10,717 nucleotides of DNA from Actinomycetes bacterium (GCA_023390875.1 JAEWCA010000463.1:1-10717); one strand, 5' to 3'; positions 1 through 6,459 are shown, counted from the stretch's first letter. A program made the numbers and translations. Notes: generated by a model not told the origin, from the letters alone.

Positions 1-102
1 ATCGACGACGCCTACCGAGCCAAGTACGGGAACGGCGCGCCGGTGCGTGCGATCACCAGCGCCGTCGCGACCGCGACGACGTTGCGCGTCGACCCGCGGT
101 GA
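1..102 (+). CDS. DUF2255-family protein, C-terminal end only
   Basis: Only the last 33 codons and the TGA stop are inside the window; the gene begins to the left. The tail reads IDDAYRAKYG followed by a short stretch and ends ATTLRVDPR. This matches my memory of the C-terminus of DUF2255 proteins, small (about 120-130 aa) actinobacterial proteins of unknown function that end in an AYRxKYG segment and a TLRL-PR tail. No catalytic residue can be judged from so little sequence. The gene converges on the MATE pump gene with only 21 bases between stop codons, and the two stops are part of one inverted repeat. The family call rests on this short tail alone. Confidence 0.6.
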   Translation: MDDAYRAKYGNGAPVRAITSAVATATTLRVDPR

Positions 103-126
103 CCGGCCGCGCGGCGGCTGCGGTCA
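100..126. terminator. compact bidirectional terminator hairpin spanning both stop codons
   Basis: TGACCG (100-105) pairs with CGGTCA (121-126), and inside it GCCGC (106-110) pairs with GCGGC (114-118) around a 3-base loop. Together they form an 11-bp hairpin with a 2-base bulge. The left arm contains the TGA of the upstream + gene and the right arm contains the complementary TCA that is the stop of the MATE gene. There is no T-tract on either side, as is usual for hairpin terminators in high-GC actinobacteria. The terminator role is inferred from structure and convergent position. Confidence 0.5.
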
Positions 127-1464
127 GGCGGAGGCGCGGGCCGTGCTGCGCAGCACGACGACCGCGGCGACGGCGGAGACCACCTCTCCGAGGGCGATCG
201 CGACCCAGATCCCCGTGGTGCCCAGGGTGTGCCCGAGGACGAGGACGAGCGGGACCTTGACGGCCACGAGCGTGCCGACGGACAGCAGGTAGGACGGGCG
301 CGGCCGGCCGAGGGCCTGGAAGTAGGCGGAGATCAGCGGGGTGAGCCCGGCGGCGGCGAACCCGACGGCGACCAGGCGCAGCGCGTCGACGGTGGCGGCG
401 TGCACGTCCGGTTCGTCGACGAAGGCGGCGGCCAGGGGTCCGGCGGCCAGGGCGACGGCGGCGGCGGCCAGGACGCTGTAGGTGAGGGTCGCGCGCAGCG
501 ACAGGGTGCGGGCGCGGTGCACCCGGTCGTGCAGCCGGCGGCCGGCGTTGTAGCCGACGATCGGCTGCATCCCCTGGCTGATGCCGAGCTGGGGCATGGC
601 GACGAACGTCTGGATGCGGGCGCAGATCGCGAACGCGGCCAGGGCGGTGGCGCCGCCGGTCGCCGACAGCGTCGTGTTGACCACGACCGCGAGCAGCGTG
701 GCCCCGAACCCGGCGAGGAACGACGGGGCGCCGATGCCCAGGACGGTGCCCACGACGTCGGCACGCGGACGCAGCTCGCGCAGCCCGACGCGGTACGGGC
801 GCCGACGCTGGACGAAGAAGAACCACCCGCTCATGGCCGCGGAGACGGCCTGCCCGCCGACGGTGCCCAGCGCGGCGCCGCGGACGCCCATGTCGAGCCC
901 GAAGATGAGCAGCGGGTCGAGGGTGATCTGCACCAGCACGGGGACGACCCACAGCATCGTGGAGAACCGCATCCGCCCTTCGGCGCGCACCAGGCTGGAG
1001 AAGCCGGTGGACACGATCGCCCCGGCCAGGATGATCGTCGCGTAGTCGCGCGCGTAGCCGACGGTCGGCCCGTCGGCGCCGAGCACGCGCAGCAGGGGGT
1101 CGAGCGCGACGAGCCCGACGACGGTGGTGGTGAGCGCGGCCGTCCAGAAGACGGTGAAGGCGTTCCCGGCGGCTCGTGCGGCGCCGGCGGCGTCGCCCGC
1201 GCCGAGGCTGCGGGAGACCACCGAGGCGGCGCCGACCCCGAGCGCGGTCGAGACCGCGCCGAGGGCCAGGAGCAGGGGCGCGACGAGATTGACCGCGGCC
1301 ATCGCGGTGGCCCCGACGCCGCGCGCGACGAACCACGCGTTGGTCAGCGCGTAGATGCCGTACACCCCCACCGACAACGTGGTCTGCGAGCACGCGTGCC
1401 ACAGCAGCCGCCCGACCGGGCGGCTGCCGAGCTGGTCGGTGGGAGTCGCGGTGGCGGTGCTCAC
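124..1464 (-). CDS. MATE-family multidrug efflux transporter
   Basis: The gene encodes a 446-aa polytopic membrane protein of normal MATE length, with hydrophobic stretches consistent with the family's 12 membrane helices. Typical MATE signatures are visible: SRSLGAGD near the end of the first helix group; an RAEGRMRFSTMLW segment followed by ITLDPLLIFGLDMGVRGAA; and GISQGMQPIVGYNAG in the second half. MATE proteins export cationic drugs or metabolites across the cytoplasmic membrane in exchange for Na+ or H+; the substrate here cannot be told. The pattern is closer to the MepA/DinF side of the family than to classical NorM (impression, no alignment). The start is GTG (CAC at 1462-1464), only 4 bases after the stop of the kinase gene and without a clear Shine-Dalgarno. 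It is therefore probably translationally coupled as the last gene of the TetR-kinase-MATE operon. Confidence 0.93.
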   Translation of the reverse strand: MSTATATPTDQLGSRPVGRLLWHACSQTTLSVGVYGIYALTNAWFVARGVGATAMAAVNLVAPLLLALGAVSTALGVGAASVVSRSLGAGDAAGAARAAGNAFTVFWTAALTTTVVGLVALDPLLRVLGADGPTVGYARDYATIILAGAIVSTGFSSLVRAEGRMRFSTMLWVVPVLVQITLDPLLIFGLDMGVRGAALGTVGGQAVSAAMSGWFFFVQRRRPYRVGLRELRPRADVVGTVLGIGAPSFLAGFGATLLAVVVNTTLSATGGATALAAFAICARIQTFVAMPQLGISQGMQPIVGYNAGRRLHDRVHRARTLSLRATLTYSVLAAAAVALAAGPLAAAFVDEPDVHAATVDALRLVAVGFAAAGLTPLISAYFQALGRPRPSYLLSVGTLVAVKVPLVLVLGHTLGTTGIWVAIALGEVVSAVAAVVVLRSTARASA

Positions 1465-1468
1465 GTCG

Positions 1469-2497
1469 TCACGTGGTGCGCCCGAGCAGGCCCATCGCGA
1501 TGTCGAGCTGGTCGCAGGCCCACCGGTACTGCTGCGGGGTCTGCCCGCGGTAGGTGGTCTCCACGAGCATGACGGCGGCGAGCCACAGCGTGTACAGGTG
1601 GCGGCGGGTGCGCTGGGACTCGTCGAGCTCGCCGAGGCCGAAACCGCGCATGAACGGCGCCGGGTCGGGGAAGACGGGCAGGTCGAGCCCGGTCAGACCG
1701 GCCTCCATGAGAGGGTCGCCGAACATCGCGCGCTCGTGGTCGATGATCGCGACGATGCGCCCGTCGCGGATCATCGAGTTCTTCATCCACAGGTCGACCT
1801 CGACGAGCCGCGGCTCGGTGACGTCGTCGAGGACGCTCGCGTGGTCGTCCCACGTCTCACGGACGTCGTCGTACTTCCAGCCCAGGTCCACCGCGGCCCT
1901 CTCACCGTCGGTGAGGACGTCCTCGAACCACGCGGTCGCGGCCTCGCGCCAGGTGGCGAACCCCGGCCCCTCGAGCGGGCCGAAGTGCGGGCCGACGATG
2001 GCGTTCAGCTCGCGGTTCACCGCTCCCAGGTGCTCGAACCCGGCCTCCACGACCTCCGGTGACAGCTCCCCGGCCTCGGCGGCGATCCCGAAGCACGCGG
2101 CGTCGACGTACTCCATGAAGAAGTAGTCGGCGTCGACGATCTCGCCGGTCAGGTCGGCGAAGTCGACCCGCGGGACGGGCACGTGCGACTCGCGCCGCAC
2201 CAGGTCCATCGCGGCGAGCTCGTTGCGCATCATCCGGTGCTCGCGCGACATCACCGCGACGTCGGGCGGGGGCGCGATCTTGAGGACGACCTGCGCGCCG
2301 TCGCGCAGCCGGATCCGGTACAGGACGTTGAAGAAGCCGTACGACAGCTCGGTGGCGAAGCCCTCGTCCTCGGGCACCTGGCCGGGTCCGTACGCGCGCT
2401 CGATCATCGCCCGCAGCGTGGCCGTCGGCTGGCGGTTCTTGGTGATGCTCTCCACGCGCGGGGCGCTCCCTTGCTGCATGTCCGGCGGCGCCGGCAT
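1469..2497 (-). CDS. APH-fold kinase (aminoglycoside phosphotransferase family), substrate unknown
   Basis: The 342-aa product has the order of an APH/choline-kinase-type enzyme. A nucleotide-binding lysine sits in VVLKIAPP (K73), with a partner acid in MRNEL (E93). A hinge-like FFMEYVD follows at about 126-132. The catalytic loop is LVEVDLWMKN (231-240), with D235 and N240 in the places of the catalytic Asp and metal-binding Asn. The second metal Asp is D253 in IIDHERAMFGDPLMEAG. Oddly, the usual His of the H-x-D loop is Glu233. APH enzymes phosphorylate small hydroxyl-containing molecules, often antibiotics; neighbours are a TetR regulator and a MATE pump, so drug inactivation is plausible but unproven. 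The ATG at 2495-2497 has no good ribosome site. A GTG at 2453-2455 (giving VESITKNRQP at the N-terminus, 328 aa) lies 10 bases after AAGGGAG and may be the true start. Confidence 0.85.
   Translation of the reverse strand: MPAPPDMQQGSAPRVESITKNRQPTATLRAMIERAYGPGQVPEDEGFATELSYGFFNVLYRIRLRDGAQVVLKIAPPPDVAVMSREHRMMRNELAAMDLVRRESHVPVPRVDFADLTGEIVDADYFFMEYVDAACFGIAAEAGELSPEVVEAGFEHLGAVNRELNAIVGPHFGPLEGPGFATWREAATAWFEDVLTDGERAAVDLGWKYDDVRETWDDHASVLDDVTEPRLVEVDLWMKNSMIRDGRIVAIIDHERAMFGDPLMEAGLTGLDLPVFPDPAPFMRGFGLGELDESQRTRRHLYTLWLAAVMLVETTYRGQTPQQYRWACDQLDIAMGLLGRTT
2466..2472 (-). promoter_or_regulatory. Shine-Dalgarno-like AAGGGAG supporting a GTG start at 2455 for the kinase
   Basis: On the minus strand AAGGGAG is followed by 10 bases and then GTG (2455-2453), the codon for Val15 of the longer kinase reading frame. 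The upstream ATG at 2497 has no comparable purine tract. The motif argues that translation may begin at 2455, leaving a 54-base gap after the tetR stop instead of 12. The spacing is at the long end of the usual range. Confidence 0.4.
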
Positions 2498-2509
2498 CGT
2501 CGTCGTCGG

Positions 2510-3097
2510 TCAGGCGGGGTGGTGCGCGCCGAGCGCGTGTCGAGTGACCAGGTCGACCGCGCGTCGGACCTCGTCCGCGTCGTGCGGTTCGGTGTCGAGC
2601 GCTCGGTGGATCGTCAGTCCTTCGATCAGCGCGTCCAGCAGCCGGGCGGTCGTCGGGTCGAAGTGCCGCTCGAGGGCGTGGCGGCTGCGGGCCATCCACG
2701 CGTGCGTGAGCTCGCGGTAGCGGGGGTCGCGGGCGGCCAGCGTGTAGAGCTCGTGGGTCAGCACCAGCTCGTGGGGGTCGGCGAGCACGTCGACGGCGAT
2801 CAGGTCGACCACCGCCCGCCGGGCGTCCTCGAGGGTCGTGGCGCGGGCCATGTACGCCTTGAACCGGTCGCTGACCCGGTGGGCGAACCGCTCGAACGCC
2901 TCGCGGAGCAGCTCGTCGACGTCGGTGAAGTGGTAGCTGACGGAGCCCAGGGGCACGTCGGCGGCCAGCGCGATCCGGCGGGTCGAGGCGCCGGCGACCC
3001 CGACCTGGCCGATCACCTCCAGGCACGCGTCGATGATGCGGTCGCGCCGCTCCGGGTCGAAGCGCCGGGCTCGACGGGGGGCTGCCTCGTGCTCCAC
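2510..3097 (-). CDS. TetR-family transcriptional regulator, first gene of the kinase-efflux operon
   Basis: The product is 195 aa, a usual TetR length. The N-terminal DNA-binding domain shows the family pattern: DRIIDACLEVIGQVGVAGAS (about 19-38), then the helix-turn-helix TRRIALAADVPLGSVSYHF (39-57) and TDVDELLREAF. The remaining ~135 residues are a helical ligand-binding and dimerisation domain without recognisable ligand signature. The start is GTG (3095-3097), giving MEHEAAPRRARRF before the first helix; an ATG at 3152 is out of frame. The kinase gene follows within 12 to 54 bases and then the MATE gene, so this is very likely a local repressor of its own operon, released by a compound the pump or kinase handles. 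An imperfect palindrome lies about 55 bases upstream, over the probable promoter. Confidence 0.93.
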   Translation of the reverse strand: MEHEAAPRRARRFDPERRDRIIDACLEVIGQVGVAGASTRRIALAADVPLGSVSYHFTDVDELLREAFERFAHRVSDRFKAYMARATTLEDARRAVVDLIAVDVLADPHELVLTHELYTLAARDPRYRELTHAWMARSRHALERHFDPTTARLLDALIEGLTIHRALDTEPHDADEVRRAVDLVTRHALGAHHPA

Positions 3098-3151
3098 GTC
3101 AGTCCGTCTCGCGGATCTCGCGCACGCCGCGCGCGCAGCAGTCGACGTTCA

Positions 3152-3169
3152 TGTGGTCGATCGTACACA
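3152..3169. promoter_or_regulatory. candidate TetR operator overlapping the tetR promoter -10 element
   Basis: The sequence TGTGGTCGATCGTACACA is an imperfect palindrome: 7 of 9 base pairs are symmetric, with outer TGTG/CACA and a central CGATCG. TACGAT (complement of 3160-3165) could be the -10 box for the minus-strand tetR gene, so a repressor bound here would block initiation. I see no convincing -35. Dyads of this size just upstream of a tetR gene are typical of autoregulation; assignment to this regulator is inference from position. Confidence 0.45.
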
Positions 3170-3206
3170 GCGTCTCGCGCCGTCCGGCCCGAGGGGGCCG
3201 CCCCCG

Positions 3207-3238
3207 CGGCGGCACCCCACGGGTTCGGGGTGCCGCCG
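3207..3238. terminator. strong hairpin, likely terminator of the GH30 gene
   Basis: CGGCGGCACCCC (3207-3218) and GGGGTGCCGCCG (3227-3238) form a perfect 12-bp stem with an 8-base loop. It lies 17 bases after the stop of the minus-strand GH30 gene, the right place to end its transcript. It also separates this gene from the promoter of the tetR-kinase-MATE operon. A second short hairpin of G5 and C5 arms lies at 3193-3205. No T-tract follows. Confidence 0.65.
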
Positions 3239-3254
3239 GGTCGCGCTCAGGCGC

Positions 3255-5003
3255 TCAGAGCGTGAGGACGACGGTGGAGATGCTCCGGGCGGGGACGTTG
3301 ACCTTCACCTGGCTGCCGTCGACCGTCGTGGTCTGGGCCGCGCGGCTGGAGTACTGCGACGTCATGGTCTGGAGTGCGGACCTGACGTCCTGCGGCGCCT
3401 GGATGACGGCGCCGTTCACCGGGCTGGTCGAGCGGTTGAGGATGACGAGCGTGATCTTGCCGTCGCCCTGGTACGCCGTGACGTCGAGCGGCGACGCCTT
3501 CGAGCTCTCGGTCACGCCGACGCGCTGGTAGCCCGGACGGACGTACTTGGAGTACTGCGAGAAGGCCCATCCGCGCTTGAGGACCGCGCCGCCCGTCGTG
3601 CCGTACGCCGACTCGCCGTCGCCGATGAAGGAGTAGTAGCGGCGTCCGTACCACCAGACGTACGCGCTCCAGCTCGCCTCCATCGTGCGGTTGACGGAGG
3701 GCAGGATCACGTCGAGCGTCTCGTTCCACGCGGCGGCGTTCGACGGGTCTCCCCAGATGTTCGACCCGTTGCCGTCGGCCTGGTGGTAGTTCCACTCGGT
3801 CATCCACTGGTGCTTGCCGTACTGGGCGGCGAGCGGGTACGCGGACAGGTTCGGCCCGTTCTCCTGGCCGTAGATGTGGCCCCCGATGTACCCGATGTTG
3901 TTGCGGGCCGTCGCGTCGTTGAGCGTGGGGTCGGTGTAGGCCCGGTTCGAGCCCAGCGACTCGGCGACCAGGAGCTTCGTGCCCGTGATCTTCGCGCCCT
4001 GGTCGCGCACGAAGTTGCGGAGCGTGTCGCCCGTCCACGCCATCGAGTCGTAGTCGGGGTGCCAGTCGGGCTCGTTCTGGACCGACGTGACGTCGATCGT
4101 CACGCCCTGGCTCTTCATGTACTGCACGTAGCTGTTGAGGTGGTTGGCGTAGTCCCCGTAGTGCGACGTCAGCAGGGTGCCGCCGTTGGTCCGGCTGTTG
4201 TTCGACTTCCACGCGGCCGGCGCGGTCCAGGGCGAGGCGAGGATCTTGACGTCCGAGCCGTACGCCTTCGCCGTCTTCAGCGCGCTGACCTGGGTGCCCC
4301 ACTCGCTGGAGACCGGCGAGATGCCGGTGCGGACGATGGACAGGCCGAGCTGGTTGTCGCCCATGCCGACGAGCGTCTGCGTGTCGGCGGTCGACCACGC
4401 GCCGCCCCAGATCGACACGGCGGCACCGAAGCCGTCGATCGTCTGGTACTTGGTGCCCGTATTCACCGTGAGGTCCGCGGGCGCGCTCGTCGGGTTCGGC
4501 GTCGGCGTCCGGGTGGCAGACGGCGTGGGCGTGGGCGTGGGGGTCGCCGTGCCCGTGGGGGTCGGTGTCGGGGTGCCGCCAGGCGACCCGGTGCAGGTGG
4601 TCCCGTTGAGCGCGAAGGAGGTCGGCGCCGGGTTGGCGCCGCTGTAGGTGCCGTTGAAGCCGAGCTCAGTCGTCGCTCCGGCGCCCAGCGACCCGTTGTA
4701 CGACGCGTTCCTCGCGGACACCGCGGCGCCGCTCTGGGTGACCGTCGCGCTCCAGGCCTGCGTCACGGTCTGCCCGGCGGGGAAGGTCCAGGTGAGCAGC
4801 CAGCCACTGACCGCGTCGCCGAGGTTGGTGATCTTGACGCCGGCCGTGAACCCGCCGCTCCACTGCGAGGAGACGACGTAGTCCACCCGGCAGCCGGTCG
4901 CGGCGGAGGCCACGGACGCCTCGGCGACCGTCGCCCCTGTGACCAGCGTCGCCGCTGCCAGGGCCGTCGGCCAGATCCGGCGCCACCGTCGAGTTGTTCG
5001 CAT
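3255..5003 (-). CDS. secreted CBM2-GH30 glycoside hydrolase, probable glucuronoxylanase (GH30_8-like)
   Basis: The product has 582 aa in four parts. (1) Signal peptide 1-35, with arginines, a hydrophobic core and an ASAA cleavage region. (2) CBM2 module, C38 to C137 (probable disulphide), with exposed aromatics at W48 (SQW), W84 (QAW) and Y102, the third a Tyr where cellulose-binding CBM2a usually has Trp. (3) Pro-Thr linker, about 141-177. (4) GH30 domain from about 178: [13 protein letters not shown] at 256-268, acid/base E311 in VQNEPDW, nucleophile E403 in [11 protein letters not shown], and VWWYGRRYY at 449-457, followed by the C-terminal beta domain of GH30. The WWYxRRxY stretch resembles the GH30_8 loop whose Arg binds 4-O-methylglucuronic acid, so endo-cleavage of glucuronoxylan is the best guess; subfamily is inferred. 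I chose ATG 5003 because an in-frame start 27 codons upstream (5084) would put a hydrophilic stretch before the signal peptide and lies almost at the predicted transcription start. The gene is divergent from an acetylxylan-esterase-like gene. Confidence 0.92.
   Translation of the reverse strand: MRTTRRWRRIWPTALAAATLVTGATVAEASVASAATGCRVDYVVSSQWSGGFTAGVKITNLGDAVSGWLLTWTFPAGQTVTQAWSATVTQSGAAVSARNASYNGSLGAGATTELGFNGTYSGANPAPTSFALNGTTCTGSPGGTPTPTPTGTATPTPTPTPSATRTPTPNPTSAPADLTVNTGTKYQTIDGFGAAVSIWGGAWSTADTQTLVGMGDNQLGLSIVRTGISPVSSEWGTQVSALKTAKAYGSDVKILASPWTAPAAWKSNNSRTNGGTLLTSHYGDYANHLNSYVQYMKSQGVTIDVTSVQNEPDWHPDYDSMAWTGDTLRNFVRDQGAKITGTKLLVAESLGSNRAYTDPTLNDATARNNIGYIGGHIYGQENGPNLSAYPLAAQYGKHQWMTEWNYHQADGNGSNIWGDPSNAAAWNETLDVILPSVNRTMEASWSAYVWWYGRRYYSFIGDGESAYGTTGGAVLKRGWAFSQYSKYVRPGYQRVGVTESSKASPLDVTAYQGDGKITLVILNRSTSPVNGAVIQAPQDVRSALQTMTSQYSSRAAQTTTVDGSQVKVNVPARSISTVVLTL
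4473..4583 (-). repeat. low-complexity Pro-Thr linker coding region in the GH30 gene
   Basis: These bases encode about 37 residues, mostly alternating Pro and Thr, between the CBM2 and GH30 domains. On the + strand they appear as degenerate short units such as GTGGGCGTGGGC, from repeated PT codons. Such linkers are flexible and often O-glycosylated in actinobacterial cellulases. The repeat is in frame and is part of the gene; slippage could vary its length between strains. Confidence 0.85.
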
Positions 5004-5095
5004 GATTCGTCCGATCGTCGTTGGTCGTCCGATGCGCGCCCGATGGTCCCCGCTGGCAGCCGGCGGACAGGGACCCGGGCTCACCGGTCGGCGCG

Positions 5096-5124
5096 ACTAT
5101 GGCGGGCAGGGTCGGTCTTGTCCA
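5096..5124 (-). promoter_or_regulatory. sigma-70-type promoter for the GH30 gene
   Basis: Read on the minus strand, TGGACA (5119-5124, five of six bases of TTGACA) is followed after exactly 17 bases by CATAGT (5096-5101), a fair -10 box. Transcription would begin near 5088-5090, giving a 5' leader of about 85 bases before the ATG at 5003. Inside that leader TCGTCCGAT occurs twice on the + strand (5007-5015 and 5025-5033), of unknown meaning. The predicted start site also argues against translation starting at 5084. Confidence 0.6.
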
Positions 5125-5198
5125 GCGCCCCGGCACCTAATCGTTTGGCCCGATCGCAGGCCCCACGAGCCCCGTGCCAGAGTGGGCCGGTTCCGCCG

Positions 5199-5212
5199 TG
5201 TGAGCGCTCACA
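5199..5212. promoter_or_regulatory. perfect 14-bp palindrome, LacI/CelR-type operator
   Basis: TGTGAGCGCTCACA is a perfect dyad with the central CGCG-flanked GAGCGCTC core typical of LacI-family operators. It equals the core of the symmetric lac operator and differs in one base per half-site from the CelR box TGGGAGCGCTCCCA known for cellulase genes in Thermobifida. It lies 46 bases before the esterase ATG and about 75 bases upstream of the GH30 -35 box, in the shared intergenic region. It most likely binds a sugar-responsive repressor that controls the esterase and perhaps both genes. No LacI-family gene is in the window, so the binder is inferred. Confidence 0.7.
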
Positions 5213-5244
5213 TCGGACTTCGTCGCACCGGCGCGGCCATCTCC

Positions 5245-5250
5245 AGGAGG
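5245..5250 (+). promoter_or_regulatory. consensus ribosome binding site fixing the esterase start
   Basis: AGGAGG lies 8 bases before the ATG at 5259. It is the strongest Shine-Dalgarno in the window. It decides the start within a very long open frame that is open far upstream, and agrees with the signal peptide beginning directly at this ATG. Confidence 0.9.
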
Positions 5251-5258
5251 CAGACGAC

Positions 5259-6425
5259 ATGCACCGAATCGCCCGACGGCTGCTGGTCGCCGTCACGCTC
5301 TGCGTCGCACTCGCAGGAGGCGCCGTCACGCAGTCCGCGCCCGCCTCCGCCGAGAGCAACGGGGGCACCCGCGTGATGCCCCTGGGCGACTCGATCACGG
5401 ACGGCGTCGGCATGACCGGTGGCGGCGGCTACCGCGTCGGGCTGTGGCAGCGTCTCGCGCAGAACGGGTACACCACCGACTTCGTGGGGTCCGGCTACAA
5501 CGGGCCGGCCAGCCTCGGGGACCACGACCACGAGGGGCACTCGGGCTGGCGGATCGACCAGATCGACGCCAACGTCGTCGGCTGGCTGCGCACGTACCAG
5601 CCGCGCACCGTGCTGCTGCACATCGGCACCAACGACATCACCCAGAACCGCGACCTGGCGAACGCACCCACCCGGCTCGCGGCGCTCGTCGACAAGATCA
5701 CGAGCACGTCCCCGCAGACCGAGGTGTTCGTCGCGACCCTGATCCCGGTGTCGTTCGCCGACTCGCAGGTCCGGGCCTACAACGCCGCCATCCCCGGCAT
5801 GGTGTCGAGCAGGGCCGCCAACGGGAAGCGGGTCCACCTCGTCGACATGTACCGGGCCGTGACCACCGCCGACCTGGTCGACGGCGTGCACCCCAACGCG
5901 ACCGGCTACGACAAGATGGCGGCCGCCTGGTTCGCCGCGCTGCGTGCCGTGCCGGAGAGCCTCGGCGGCACCCCGTCCGGGAGCTCCGGTCCGGTGGACA
6001 CCTCGGCCTGGTACACGCTCGTCAACCGGAACAGCGGCAAGGCGGTCGACGTCTACAACCTGTCCACGGCCGACGGCGCCCGCATCACGCAGTGGTCCCG
6101 CAACAACGGCAACCAGCAGCAGTGGCAGTTCGTCAGCTCGGGCGACGGGTACTACCGGCTGAAGTCACGGCTGTCCGGCAAGGTCCTCGACGTGAGCGGC
6201 AGGTCCACCGCCGACGGCGCGGCGATCATCCAGTGGAGCGACAACAACGCCGCCAACCAGCAGTTCAGCATCCAGACGATCGACGGCTACATCCAGCTGA
6301 TCAGCCGCAACAGCGGCAGGGCCGTCGAGGTGCAGGGCGCGTCCACCGCCGACGGCGGGAACATCGTCCAGTACGCCGACTGGAACGGCACCAACCAGCA
6401 GTGGCAGCTGGTCCGGGTGGGCTGA
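5259..6425 (+). CDS. secreted SGNH esterase (CE3-like acetylxylan esterase) with C-terminal ricin-B/CBM13 module
   Basis: The product has 388 aa. Residues 1-31 are a signal peptide (RRLL, a hydrophobic core, cleavage at PASA|ES). The SGNH domain (about 38-230) shows all conserved blocks: PLGDSITDG with nucleophile S45, HEGHSGWRID (91-100), HIGTNDITQN (121-130, N125 in the oxyanion hole) and DGVHPNATGY with D208 and H211 of the triad. The sequence around these blocks is that of carbohydrate esterase family 3, whose members remove acetyl groups from xylan. A short Gly/Ser/Pro linker (236-247) leads to a beta-trefoil of three repeats (251-388), with QQWQF and QQWQL in the first and third but QQFSI in the second, so one classic QxW is changed. 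This module probably binds xylan or other polysaccharide. The divergent GH30 xylanase-like gene supports a xylan role. A perfect operator-like palindrome lies upstream; I see no convincing -10/-35 for this gene. Confidence 0.93.
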   Translation: MHRIARRLLVAVTLCVALAGGAVTQSAPASAESNGGTRVMPLGDSITDGVGMTGGGGYRVGLWQRLAQNGYTTDFVGSGYNGPASLGDHDHEGHSGWRIDQIDANVVGWLRTYQPRTVLLHIGTNDITQNRDLANAPTRLAALVDKITSTSPQTEVFVATLIPVSFADSQVRAYNAAIPGMVSSRAANGKRVHLVDMYRAVTTADLVDGVHPNATGYDKMAAAWFAALRAVPESLGGTPSGSSGPVDTSAWYTLVNRNSGKAVDVYNLSTADGARITQWSRNNGNQQQWQFVSSGDGYYRLKSRLSGKVLDVSGRSTADGAAIIQWSDNNAANQQFSIQTIDGYIQLISRNSGRAVEVQGASTADGGNIVQYADWNGTNQQWQLVRVG

Positions 6426-6459
6426 GCCGGCGGCGGCGGGGTCGACGTCCCCGAGGAAC

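Noticed and set aside
229..1572. Long + strand ORF opposite the MATE gene.
   Set aside because: Composition (Gly/Arg/Asp/Gln-rich, no domain) is that of an antisense frame in GC-rich coding DNA; MATE signatures on the other strand are unambiguous.
4496..4576. Short GT/GGGCGT repeats that could be mistaken for a CRISPR or regulatory repeat array.
   Set aside because: They are in-frame Pro-Thr linker codons of the GH30 gene, with no spacer structure.
4920..5084. An in-frame start at 5084 would extend the GH30 protein by 27 residues.
   Set aside because: The extension is hydrophilic and would bury the signal peptide, and the codon lies almost at the predicted transcription start, leaving no room for a ribosome site.
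5118..5143. TTGTCC followed by TAATCG as a + strand promoter for the esterase.
   Set aside because: The spacer is only 14 bases and the -10 lacks the final T; the same bases are better explained as the -35 of the GH30 promoter on the other strand.
3033..5258. The esterase reading frame stays open for more than 2 kb upstream, suggesting a giant + strand protein.
   Set aside because: It runs antisense through the well-supported GH30 gene, its translation is low-complexity Arg/Ala/Val, and a strong ribosome site with a signal peptide fixes the real start at 5259.
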